DNA of 44,434 bases from Anaeromusa acidaminophila DSM 3853. GTDB taxonomy: Bacteria > Bacillota > Negativicutes > Anaeromusales > Anaeromusaceae. Shown piece by piece: positions 8,615-15,841 of this stretch; position 1 is the first letter of the stretch; every line of letters starts with the position of its first letter. The stretch lies in the NCBI RefSeq assembly GCF_000374545.1, contig NZ_KB894594.1:68596-113029 (forward strand), in the 5' to 3' direction. The notes under the pieces are model-generated. The model was not told the DNA's origin, did no database searches, and saw nothing but the letters and a program-made list of their open reading frames with translations. The position numbers and the translations under genes were made by a program.

Positions 8615-8851
8615 TTAACTACGATTCAATTTCCATCCGTAGCCTTCACATTGAGTGCATTTACCATTGGCATCATTCCCAGTGCCATTGCAATTAGAGC
8701 AAACAATCCAATCATCATTTCCTATGGCACTACTAAATACGCCCTTGCAAGTATCTCCGTATTTTGTACGGCGGTGAGGTTCGTTTATTGAGGAAGCATT
8801 ATAAGAGTATTCTTTGCATACAGTACAAAAAGCAATTGGTTTGTTTTTCAT
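8615..8851 (-). CDS. Small zinc-finger protein, DnaJ-like CxxCxGxG
   Basis: 78 aa. Carries CTVC near residue 8 and then CSNCNGTG and CTQCEGYG near the C-terminus; the last two are the CxxCxGxG units of the DnaJ zinc-binding domain. Likely folds around one or two zinc ions. ATG at 8851 chosen because GGAGG is 9 nt upstream; the ATG at 8860 touches that site. Next to the PP-loop gene, 22 nt downstream of its stop. Partner or function unknown. Confidence 0.7.
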   Translation of the reverse strand: MKNKPIAFCTVCKEYSYNASSINEPHRRTKYGDTCKGVFSSAIGNDDWIVCSNCNGTGNDANGKCTQCEGYGWKLNRS

Positions 8852-8873
8852 TTTTATCATCCTCCACCTATCG

Positions 8874-10199
8874 TCACCCTGTCTCCATGAAGAGTTCCAT
8901 CTGTTCTTCAAACGCTCCCGCCCAAAGCCGATTGAACCAATCGATTCCGTATCTAGCTTTGTCTGGAACTATGGCCGGCGCTACCACAAACATTTCTTCT
9001 TGGGTTGGATAAACCCCTTTATTTTTTTCGGAAACCACGGCGTAATAAATATCCTTTGGACAATTGAGGGTTGCACCAATTTTTTTGGAAATATTCTGCA
9101 GAGGCATTGGCGGTTCTCCTTCCATTGGGCGGGTCGTTTTCTCTCTACTTTCTACCGCTCGATACGTTAATCCCTTTTTGAGATATAACCGCCGCACACG
9201 ATACACCGCCCATTGGTGGTTATCAAGGATCTTATTAAACCTAATCACCGCAGCTTCATTGCCGGTTTCCTTAACTAGGTCTATGAGTGACTTTGAAGAA
9301 TATAACGCGCCTCTTGGATTAAACGCTAGACTAACATATTCCATTTGCATCGCTTTAGCCACTTCTACCGGATACTCTTTTTGCCGTTCGATCAAGTCCT
9401 GGATGTTTTGTTTATTATGAGCAAATGGGCAAAAGACACAAGCGCTTTTTTTCCAGATAACTTGGAGCTTGCTTTTAATGTAATCAATACAGTCTTGCCG
9501 ATTCCATTTCCAATCTAATAGTGGATAAAAACCAACGCGCTCATAAAAATATTTATCTTCCTTGGTGCTAGTATCATACAATTTCGCTTTTTTGACTCTC
9601 GGCATTTCATCTGTATTAAAACCAAATGCTATTCTTTCTCGCACCGTTTTTTCAAGCCTCTTTTGAAAGCCGGCTTCTGATTTTTCTACCCGATCCATCT
9701 CCTCCGAATTATATCCAAATACATGTCTCGCTGGCTTTCGCACGTGTTCGTCTAGCCAAGACTCAATCACGAAATTCTTGAATTTCAGAGCGCATCGATG
9801 TTCGCCTGCATATTGAGGTACTGTCCCTGCATTAAGTTGCTCTTCTGATAGACGATAATATCCTTCAATATGGCATTTTTGAGGGGCTCTGCTATCTTCT
9901 AAAACAACATATCCTTTTTTTTGCAAGTGACCCTTCCTGGCAACCTGAACAAAACGAACCCCTTTTTCTTGCATCAAGGGAAACATGTATTCTTCGACCA
10001 TTTTACCCGTATCTGGCCATTCTTCGCCTACTTGGGATGTTATCACAATTAGTTTTTCCAAATCGCAGGGACACGTTTCCGGCTCCAGCATCCATCGTAA
10101 CAATATGGCCGTACTCTCAACGCCCATACCATATGACAGGATAACAATCTCAGAATCTCTTTCAATATGCTCTTTTAGTTGCTTTATTGCCGTATCCAT
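8874..10199 (-). CDS. PP-loop ATPase, PAPS reductase-like
   Basis: 441 aa. N-terminal adenylating PP-loop SYGMGVEST (residues 22-30) as in the PAPS reductase/sulfurtransferase superfamily. Cysteines CPC (near 43), C109, C136, and CVFC near residue 262 could carry an Fe-S cluster or persulfide. This version is frequent in phages and plasmids and differs from host CysH. Substrate unknown; DNA or tRNA thio-modification is possible, but no dnd or cysteine desulfurase partner lies nearby. GGGAGG stands just before the ATG. Transcribed from its own promoter that overlaps two operators (10214-10266), so it is tightly regulated. Confidence 0.75.
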   Translation of the reverse strand: MDTAIKQLKEHIERDSEIVILSYGMGVESTAILLRWMLEPETCPCDLEKLIVITSQVGEEWPDTGKMVEEYMFPLMQEKGVRFVQVARKGHLQKKGYVVLEDSRAPQKCHIEGYYRLSEEQLNAGTVPQYAGEHRCALKFKNFVIESWLDEHVRKPARHVFGYNSEEMDRVEKSEAGFQKRLEKTVRERIAFGFNTDEMPRVKKAKLYDTSTKEDKYFYERVGFYPLLDWKWNRQDCIDYIKSKLQVIWKKSACVFCPFAHNKQNIQDLIERQKEYPVEVAKAMQMEYVSLAFNPRGALYSSKSLIDLVKETGNEAAVIRFNKILDNHQWAVYRVRRLYLKKGLTYRAVESREKTTRPMEGEPPMPLQNISKKIGATLNCPKDIYYAVVSEKNKGVYPTQEEMFVVAPAIVPDKARYGIDWFNRLWAGAFEEQMELFMETG

Positions 10200-10213
10200 G
10201 TGACCCGCCTCCC

Positions 10214-10266
10214 TATATTGACGTTATCGTCAATATAATCTTAGCATTGACGATAACGTCAGTCAA
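10214..10266 (-). promoter_or_regulatory. Promoter with two palindromic operators
   Basis: Minus-strand TTGACT (10261-10266), 17-nt spacer, TAAGAT (10238-10243). Operator 1 (10214-10237) has perfect 10-bp arms TATATTGACG and CGTCAATATA around TTAT, in the region just downstream of the -10 box. Operator 2 (10247-10262) repeats the TGACG/CGTCA core around ATAA and fills the promoter spacer. This geometry suits repression of the PP-loop gene by a dimeric regulator. Confidence 0.75.
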
Positions 10267-10271
10267 TACGC

Positions 10272-10302
10272 AAAAAAATAAACTGGCTCTAAACCAGTTT
10301 AT
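10272..10302 (-). terminator. Terminator after the 137-aa gene
   Basis: AAACTGG hairpin (arms 10280-10287 and 10293-10300) followed on the minus strand by ATTTTTTT. Confidence 0.75.
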
Positions 10303-10367
10303 CTATATGACGGTTCTTCCGTTTTCGATATTGTTTCTAATGTCCACACAACCACTTACTACTAGAT

Positions 10368-10781
10368 TTATTCAAACTTCATTCCGACGCCAACCAACAA
10401 ACCATGAATATCAACGTGCAAAGACGCATTTGCCTTTATCTGAACAATATCCTCCGGCCCAATAGCAGCCGCCTTTTTTCTGTTGAGAATATCAATAATG
10501 TCGTTTTCAAGGTTTTGGAGTTTAGTATCTAAATAGCTCTGCAATTCTTCTTGAGAACGAATGGGAACACCTTGATTGGTGAATTCCCTTCTCACCTCTT
10601 TGTAGAAGTCATTCAAATACGTTACTTTTTTGGCTAATACCTCTTTTTCTAATTCCTGGCATGACTCTCCTTCTTGCTGCTGCAGCTCATCTAACTCAAA
10701 CTTCCCTGTATCGATAATCGTATCCAAAAATGTAAAAAAACTATTCATGGCAGCTTGCTCATTTGGGTATCCCTTTTTCAT
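10368..10781 (-). CDS. Hypothetical helical protein, 137 aa
   Basis: No family recognised. Residues 25-105 are rich in Glu, Lys, Leu and Gln and probably form coiled coils; the C-terminus (ASLHVDIHGLLVGVG) turns beta-like. AAGGAG precedes the ATG. Co-directional with the 10797 gene, 15-nt gap; the pair ends at the terminator at 10272. Confidence 0.7.
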   Translation of the reverse strand: MKKGYPNEQAAMNSFFTFLDTIIDTGKFELDELQQQEGESCQELEKEVLAKKVTYLNDFYKEVRREFTNQGVPIRSQEELQSYLDTKLQNLENDIIDILNRKKAAAIGPEDIVQIKANASLHVDIHGLLVGVGMKFE

Positions 10782-10796
10782 AGAAAACCAACTCCT

Positions 10797-11354
10797 TTAT
10801 TCTCTTCCTAATCCCCAGTTGCGTGCCGGGTCGTTTCTCCGGTTCAAACATAAATTATCTTTGGCAAATACGGTCCCGTCTTCTCCATGAAAACTAACGC
10901 GCCAATCCGTGTTCGTCTTTCCGGAATTCGACATGATTCTACTAGAACGCCGCTCATAGCGGATGCCTTTAAAAAGAACGGCCTTGCCTTGCTGAAGCTC
11001 ATTCGTTTTATCCCAGAAAGCCGCTTCGAGATTTGTATAATTGACTTCCATCTCTTCCGGCCGCTTTGGTGTCTCTTTCTCTGGAAGATTGACACGGATA
11101 TCCGTATTCCCGGTTATTTCAATAATATTTCTAGTGAAGTATTCCCGCCCGGCCGTTTGGGTATCAAACGAAATGTCTTTTAAGCGATCATCAGGGGTCG
11201 TGTTTTGGGTCATAGTACATACCTTCCCGCCCATGGTTACTTCGATGGAAGAAGGTTCATTTTTTTCAATATGCCAAGAGAAGGGTGAGCCCACTACGCA
11301 GTAGCCCCATTCTTTAATTTGCTTATTTGTCAAAATGGACGTAATTTCTTTCAC
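10797..11354 (-). CDS. Hypothetical protein, 185 aa
   Basis: Not recognised. Mixed alpha/beta; the C-terminal third (SGKTNTDWRVSFHGEDGTVF) is beta-rich. GTG start at 11354 with GGAG 10 nt before it. The leader immediately upstream of the ribosome site is an (AAAC)n tract on the transcript (11368-11395 on the plus strand as TTTG units). Confidence 0.65.
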   Translation of the reverse strand: MKEITSILTNKQIKEWGYCVVGSPFSWHIEKNEPSSIEVTMGGKVCTMTQNTTPDDRLKDISFDTQTAGREYFTRNIIEITGNTDIRVNLPEKETPKRPEEMEVNYTNLEAAFWDKTNELQQGKAVLFKGIRYERRSSRIMSNSGKTNTDWRVSFHGEDGTVFAKDNLCLNRRNDPARNWGLGRE

Positions 11355-11367
11355 GAATTCACCACTC

Positions 11368-11397
11368 CTGTTTGTTTGTTTTTTTGTTTGTGTGTTT
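11368..11397. repeat. (TTTG)n low-complexity tract
   Basis: Tetranucleotide TTTG/T-rich run upstream of the 185-aa gene. Similar tracts lie at 22820-22850, 27384-27430, 27664-27705, 27746-27774, 28326-28369 and 32463-32520 (see findings). Confidence 0.8.
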
Positions 11398-11482
11398 GAA
11401 TAATGTCTAAATCAAAAATGCTTCTATACCTTTCGGGCATTGGGCGGCATGGCTACATTATATCACGCGACAAACATCTATG

Positions 11483-11513
11483 AAAAAACCGCCAGTATTA
11501 GCTGACGGTTTTC
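11483..11513 (-). terminator. Terminator of the nucleotidyltransferase operon
   Basis: AACCGTCAG hairpin with a matching arm and TTTTTT on the minus strand, 7 nt after the stop codon. Confidence 0.8.
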
Positions 11514-11519
11514 CCCAAC

Positions 11520-12107
11520 CTACCCATTTCCGTATTCCTGATTAAATTCCTTGCGTTGAATGGTTGCCCATCGTTTGCTTTTCGTGATAATATCCTGGCA
11601 ATCAGCTTCTTTAGCTCGTTGACTCAAATACTTCCAGTCAATTGTTTCATAATGACCCACCATGATGTATTTGACCCATTCGTCCGGGTCGCCCCAAAAC
11701 TTCACCGCAGCGGCCCGATCCACCAGGATATCTTCTACTGAAATGATTCGAACCAGCTTATCATTAACTAGAACTTTTCGAACCCGATCCCAACGCCCAT
11801 CCAATGGACCTTCTGGAAATTCAACAATGACATGCGGATATTCTGGCAAATGCCACGTACCACCTTTGTTTTTAAAGCCCAATGAAATCATTACGTCTTT
11901 AATATCATCGCTATGCGTGGCTACCATATCCAAGTCCTGCGTCATATAGTTGGCCACCGTATAAAATTCGACCGCGGACCCGCCCACCATAACACATTGG
12001 GTGCCTCGTTTTTCTAGTTCATCCGATACAATCGCTGCCACTTTCATTTGTCGTTTTAGTGGATCTTCCGTTTGGGCAGCTTCAATTAAGAGATCACGAC
12101 TTTCCAT
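11520..12107 (-). CDS. Nucleotidyltransferase-fold protein
   Basis: 195 aa. Minimal nucleotidyltransferase: VMVGGSAVEFYT (residues 39-50) supplies the GGS-type loop and DLDMV (58-62) the two metal-binding aspartates; a third acidic residue probably lies in HVIVEFPEGP near 90. Similar free-standing enzymes include MNT antitoxins, AbiEii toxins and tRNA/antibiotic nucleotidyltransferases. The gene overlaps the stop of the upstream 183-aa gene by 22 nt, so the two proteins are made together. That partner is not a HEPN protein, so this is not a standard HEPN-MNT pair. Substrate unknown. Confidence 0.75.
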   Translation of the reverse strand: MESRDLLIEAAQTEDPLKRQMKVAAIVSDELEKRGTQCVMVGGSAVEFYTVANYMTQDLDMVATHSDDIKDVMISLGFKNKGGTWHLPEYPHVIVEFPEGPLDGRWDRVRKVLVNDKLVRIISVEDILVDRAAAVKFWGDPDEWVKYIMVGHYETIDWKYLSQRAKEADCQDIITKSKRWATIQRKEFNQEYGNG

Positions 12108-12637
12108 ACTATCTCCTGCCCTTCTTCGCTTCGCGTAATATACCCACTCTCAGAGGCCCGTTTAACAGCGACATACACGGCTCTAGCCAACGCCTTTGCT
12201 TCCGATGGATTACGGCGTGTTCCCTCGCGGAATTCTCTTCGCGGACGCATTCCTGGCCTTACTTGTTGAAACCGCATTTTGTTTTGTTGAATGGCTGCCA
12301 TAAAATCCATTGGCTCGGATTCAGCCGCAGCTGTTTGCGGCGTCGACCGTTTTCGCCGCGGACAAGCTTTGCGCAGCTGCATTAACCGATACCTGGCAGC
12401 TCGTTGCTCTTCTTCAAGACGCTTTCTTTCCGATATGGCTTGTTTAATGGCTTCTAGTTCATTTGGTTTAATATAGCGCGTTTTCACCGTATCTTTTTCG
12501 CGGTAGACCAAGTAATAATACGGATTCCCTTTAATTTTCTTTTGAATAAGAGAACCGCGAACCATGGTTTTCCGTTTCATTTTGCATTGTGCAATAAATT
12601 CTTCGGTGATCGCTATATCGTTTTCATTGTTGCCCAT
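12086..12637 (-). CDS. Basic partner protein of the nucleotidyltransferase
   Basis: 183 aa, strongly basic. Residues 25-60 (MVRGSLIQKKIKGNPYYYLV) match a beta-rich module common in small plasmid/phage proteins of Firmicutes; next comes an Arg/Lys-rich helix, a linker with Pro/Ala, and a C-terminal domain (EAKALARAVYVAVKRASESG). Nucleic-acid binding is likely. ATG at 12637 chosen with AAAGGG 9 nt upstream. First gene of the two-gene operon with the nucleotidyltransferase. Function unknown; toxin-antitoxin-like operation is possible. Confidence 0.65.
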   Translation of the reverse strand: MGNNENDIAITEEFIAQCKMKRKTMVRGSLIQKKIKGNPYYYLVYREKDTVKTRYIKPNELEAIKQAISERKRLEEEQRAARYRLMQLRKACPRRKRSTPQTAAAESEPMDFMAAIQQNKMRFQQVRPGMRPRREFREGTRRNPSEAKALARAVYVAVKRASESGYITRSEEGQEIVWKVVIS

Positions 12638-12711
12638 ATGCATCACCCTTTCGCAAAATGTAGGTTAACTTCATTATATCCCCAGGGCCTTTAAAGTCAA
12701 TGCCCGCTGAG

Positions 12712-12746
12712 TAAAAGAACGGCCCCTTGCGTAATGCAAGAGGCCG
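12712..12746 (-). terminator. Terminator of the 214-aa gene
   Basis: GGCC-CTTGC hairpin (about 12719-12746) with TTCTTTTAC after it on the minus strand. Confidence 0.65.
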
Positions 12747-12752
12747 CTTTTT

Positions 12753-13397
12753 TTAAAACAATGAAAGTTCCTGTTCTGCTTCAGGGATCTGAATAGGATT
12801 CAATTGTGTTTCGATCGTGAAACTTCGTTGCTTCCATTTAGGAATCTCGCAACGGCGCCGGCTACCATCCGGTAGCTCGAACCACTCCATTCTACCTTCT
12901 TTACGATAGATGAAGTCCGTATAGCCAGCATCCCCTTCTTTGAAAGCAAGCGGGTGTTCAAAGGAAATCTTAACGCCATCGTGAATAGCTTCATTGCGCT
13001 GAACACGTTGCCAGCACTCCTTGCGCCACTCTGGAGCATAACTGCTGTCAGAGGGCAATGCTGTTAAGCGTTTAAGAATTTTTTTCGGGCAGTTGCGCAG
13101 CAAGCTGCCTTCAAATTCCGAATCCGCACGAAAGCCAATATTATAGCCTTTTTGCGGGTTCGGTTCAACCAATACTGTCATGCAAAACACGAACGATACC
13201 GGCCAGGTGCATTGTTCCGGCGCCTTAGTTGGGTCTGGTGTGTACCGAACGGCAGCATACCATTCCTTACTGCCTTCCTCCATGCCCGGAATAAGTGCCG
13301 TATCAATAATCTTGTAACACGTTGGATCAATCAACCGACGCTCTAAAAACACGTCCAAGCTTTCTTCTTTAGGTTTATTGGTGCATGTATATCCCAT
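12753..13397 (-). CDS. Conserved-looking hypothetical protein, 214 aa
   Basis: No domain recognised with certainty; the opening MGYTCTNKPKEES resembles small phage/plasmid proteins of unknown function. Mixed alpha/beta, with scattered cysteines (5, 28, 63, 72) not arranged as a clear zinc site. ATG at 13397 has GGAG 8 nt upstream; the GTG at 13406 sits on top of that site. 15 nt after the gene at 13413. Confidence 0.7.
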   Translation of the reverse strand: MGYTCTNKPKEESLDVFLERRLIDPTCYKIIDTALIPGMEEGSKEWYAAVRYTPDPTKAPEQCTWPVSFVFCMTVLVEPNPQKGYNIGFRADSEFEGSLLRNCPKKILKRLTALPSDSSYAPEWRKECWQRVQRNEAIHDGVKISFEHPLAFKEGDAGYTDFIYRKEGRMEWFELPDGSRRRCEIPKWKQRSFTIETQLNPIQIPEAEQELSLF

Positions 13398-13412
13398 AGT
13401 AAACACTCCTCT

Positions 13413-13775
13413 CTACGAAGCCTTAGAAGGCATAATCGGACGCATTTCCGTCTCTGGTTCTGCAACATCAAACGTAAGCGTTGCTTCAGCGCCAGCTGCC
13501 ATTTTCCGATATAACCGTTCATATTGTTCTTGCTCCGTAACCAGCCTTTTAAGTCCGCTACCAATATAGCGAATCTTCTTATGGCGCAAAACTTTGAGGT
13601 AGTGTTCCTTGGGATGAATAGATCCCCAAAAACCCACGATCATTCCGTACTTTCCATGAATTCTGTAATCGTCAGCAAAATTCCCCAGGGAACGCCCATT
13701 TACAATGACTTCCGCTTCCCCTTGGGTTACGCTGAAACGATGACGCCGAATGACCACCTTCATTTTCTTTTTCAT
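13413..13775 (-). CDS. Hypothetical basic protein, 120 aa
   Basis: Not recognised. Basic N-terminus (MKKKMKVVIRRHRF) then beta-rich middle. AAAGGAGG before the ATG. Member of a run of small genes 12753-14304 on the minus strand with short gaps. Confidence 0.65.
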   Translation of the reverse strand: MKKKMKVVIRRHRFSVTQGEAEVIVNGRSLGNFADDYRIHGKYGMIVGFWGSIHPKEHYLKVLRHKKIRYIGSGLKRLVTEQEQYERLYRKMAAGAEATLTFDVAEPETEMRPIMPSKAS

Positions 13776-13793
13776 ACAAAATCCTCCTTTTGC

Positions 13794-13940
13794 TTAATGC
13801 AATTCTTTTTGATTAAAAGGATGCTCAACGAGCTGCAGCAACAATCGAATTTTTTCCACATCCACTTCTTGAGGAACCGTCAAGCCGGTTTCTAAATCAT
13901 GAATTAGAACATCGACGATTTGATTCACTGCACTACCCAT
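13794..13940 (-). CDS. Small ORF, 48 aa
   Basis: MGSAVNQIVDVLIHDLETG onward; an amphipathic two-helix sequence. The ATG lies inside the last codons of the 123-aa gene (8-nt overlap), so translation is probably coupled. Only a weak GGTGG site upstream. Function unknown. Confidence 0.6.
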   Translation of the reverse strand: MGSAVNQIVDVLIHDLETGLTVPQEVDVEKIRLLLQLVEHPFNQKELH

Positions 13941-14304
13941 TGAGTTTCACCACCATTCCCAGTAAATTGCAGAAGTTCATTTGGTTGTACCAATCCAGCG
14001 TCATCCATGCTGCATCGGTATCCGTTTGCACTTCCTTTACCTTTTGCACCAAATCTTCTTTATCAGAGATTCGATACCACCCCAGCTGCAACTCTAGCGG
14101 CGTGGGCTGAAACTTAGCATATACCGGCGTGCTTGGTGGCAATTGTCTTCCCGATAGATAATCAAGAAGGCATTGGGCAGCTGCATCTTCCGAATAAAAA
14201 TAGCCCGCCCAATCTTTCATTTGCAGTACGACTCCACCTTGTGTGTCAAAAATGACGTTGAAGTCTTCTGCTACCAGAATGGATTCCAAGAGTCCCTTTG
14301 CCAT
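13933..14304 (-). CDS. Hypothetical acidic protein, 123 aa
   Basis: Not recognised. Residues 25-40 (GGVVLQMKDWAGYFYS) and DAAAQCLLDYL suggest a compact alpha/beta fold. ATG at 14304 with GGAGG 8 nt before it; the longer form from 14334 has none. Upstream is a palindrome around GGCCTTTTGGCC. Confidence 0.65.
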   Translation of the reverse strand: MAKGLLESILVAEDFNVIFDTQGGVVLQMKDWAGYFYSEDAAAQCLLDYLSGRQLPPSTPVYAKFQPTPLELQLGWYRISDKEDLVQKVKEVQTDTDAAWMTLDWYNQMNFCNLLGMVVKLNG

Positions 14305-14385
14305 ATAAAATTCCTCCTTTGGCCAAAAGGCCATAATTTTGTTTTACAATTCGAATATAGCACAGCTTTCCCTGACCACAAAAAG

Positions 14386-14414
14386 AGCAAAAAAAGAAGC
14401 CATAGGCTTCTTTA
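14386..14414 (-). terminator. Terminator of the 136-aa gene
   Basis: AAAGAAGC hairpin with a 5-nt loop and TTTTTTT on the minus strand; the first arm overlaps the stop codon. Confidence 0.8.
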
Positions 14415-14822
14415 ATTCATTTTTTGTGCGTGGTGCTTTTGCACCCAAGCCTGATGGTCTTTTAGCATCCATGGAAGCACCAGCACTTGCTTCAAATTTG
14501 GATAGTCTTCTAGTTGCTCCAATAATTTAGCGTCTGGATACAACGCAAATACATTCCCGGAAAACAACCTTTCCATTGGCTTTTTAGCAGAACAAAGTTC
14601 TATCTGTCCAAACCGTGGATCCGAAAGTCGATGTGCTTGTTTGATCTTATTGCGCTCGGCCGAAGAAGCTTTCTCAAAGATACGGTCGATAATTGCATCA
14701 ATCGGTCCAAAACTAGGAGAGATGATTGCTTTTGCTCCTGGACTCTTAACCAACCACCCTAACCCGGCAATTTCTTTGGGGACATTAACAGAGTGCGAAT
14801 CATAATAGAAAGCCTGTTGCAT
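14412..14822 (-). CDS. Hypothetical protein, 136 aa
   Basis: Not recognised. Mixed alpha/beta with an LPWML-containing C-terminus; no catalytic motif seen. AAGGAG precedes the ATG. Ends in its own terminator, so it closes a transcription unit that includes the 111-aa gene upstream. Confidence 0.65.
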   Translation of the reverse strand: MQQAFYYDSHSVNVPKEIAGLGWLVKSPGAKAIISPSFGPIDAIIDRIFEKASSAERNKIKQAHRLSDPRFGQIELCSAKKPMERLFSGNVFALYPDAKLLEQLEDYPNLKQVLVLPWMLKDHQAWVQKHHAQKMN

Positions 14823-14882
14823 TGTGATTCTCCTTTTTCAATATCGTTTTATCGAGCCGCCCAACGGTTACTAGGCGAACCC

Positions 14883-15218
14883 TTATAACCCCATTGCTTC
14901 ATACAGCAAAATTCGTTCCGCATTGGACAAGTCACTAATCTTTCTAGATAAGGCTTTTCGGTCTTCCACAGACCCCCGTTTACACTCGAGAACGGCCTCA
15001 TGCAAATATCGAATTAGAAGTGAAGAAATTTCGCGTTCCCCAAGAGCTTCTACAAGCAGGTCTTTTTCTATTTGGCTCAGTACGGGCAATTGCGTTAGTT
15101 CCATAATGAGCTGGAAACGGTGAATCATTCGGCCCAGGGCTTTCCCAAACTGACCACGGGGAGTTTTCTTATCCAGTATTTTCAGGGTCTCATTCATATA
15201 TATAGTTTTATTACTCAT
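14883..15218 (-). CDS. Hypothetical helical protein, 111 aa
   Basis: All-helical, basic N-terminus, leucine-rich middle (FQLIMELTQLPVLSQIEKDL). AGGAGG before the ATG. 21 nt after the 159-aa gene. Function unknown. Confidence 0.65.
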   Translation of the reverse strand: MSNKTIYMNETLKILDKKTPRGQFGKALGRMIHRFQLIMELTQLPVLSQIEKDLLVEALGEREISSLLIRYLHEAVLECKRGSVEDRKALSRKISDLSNAERILLYEAMGL

Positions 15219-15239
15219 AGCAGCCTCCTACTCTATCTT

Positions 15240-15719
15240 TTATTTAAAGCGAATCCACGCAGACGGATCTTCTACTGGTTTGCTCTTATCGTAGAGGAAA
15301 AAGACCCATTGTTCGTTGATATATTCATTTTTCCCGATTAGAAGCCTTCCGGCTTTTTCAGGCCAAATGGATGTTTCAAAAAGGTAATCGGTCACTTTGA
15401 AAATATACGCAGTATCGGTTCCATAAAGCTTTCCCAATTCTACGGCTTCACTCACCGTTCCATACCATGACTTGATATCACTGAATGTAGGCTTTACCAC
15501 TGCAACAATATTTTCGTTTGCATCCACAATAGCCACTTCAAAACTATCTTCCGCATATACTTGGCAATAATATGCGCCTTTAGGAAAAATGCTTTTTCTT
15601 GAGTCGACAGGATCTTTTACGATAGAAAGCTTCGCCTCTTCTTCCGTCTTATTCATTCTCATTATTTTTATATCATGCTCGTTGGATATCAAAAAAGAAA
15701 TACTATAATACCAATTCAT
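15240..15719 (-). CDS. Hypothetical protein, 159 aa
   Basis: Not recognised. Beta-rich (VAIVDANENIVAVVKPTF, WVFFLYDKSK), no signal peptide or catalytic motif. ATG at 15719 with GGAGG 7 nt upstream; the ORF could extend 5 codons further. Two tandem hairpins (15751-15779 and 15789-15829) occupy its 5' region (see findings). Confidence 0.65.
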   Translation of the reverse strand: MNWYYSISFLISNEHDIKIMRMNKTEEEAKLSIVKDPVDSRKSIFPKGAYYCQVYAEDSFEVAIVDANENIVAVVKPTFSDIKSWYGTVSEAVELGKLYGTDTAYIFKVTDYLFETSIWPEKAGRLLIGKNEYINEQWVFFLYDKSKPVEDPSAWIRFK

Positions 15720-15750
15720 CCCTATTCCTCCCACCCAGCGACAGTTTATC

Positions 15751-15829
15751 GTTTAGTATTATCCCTTTTTTTACTAAACCCTTTTTCAGTCCCATCTAAT
15801 TGTGGTAGTACCTCACTTAGATGGGACTG
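15751..15829. promoter_or_regulatory. Two tandem hairpins between ligA and the 159-aa gene
   Basis: Inverted repeats GTTTAGTA (15751-15758 / 15772-15779) and AGTCCCATCTAA (about 15789-15800 / 15818-15829). The second is followed by GGCTTTTT on the plus strand but by no T-run on the minus strand, so it is not a plain terminator for ligA. Confidence 0.6.
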
Positions 15830-15841
15830 GCTTTTTGATGG

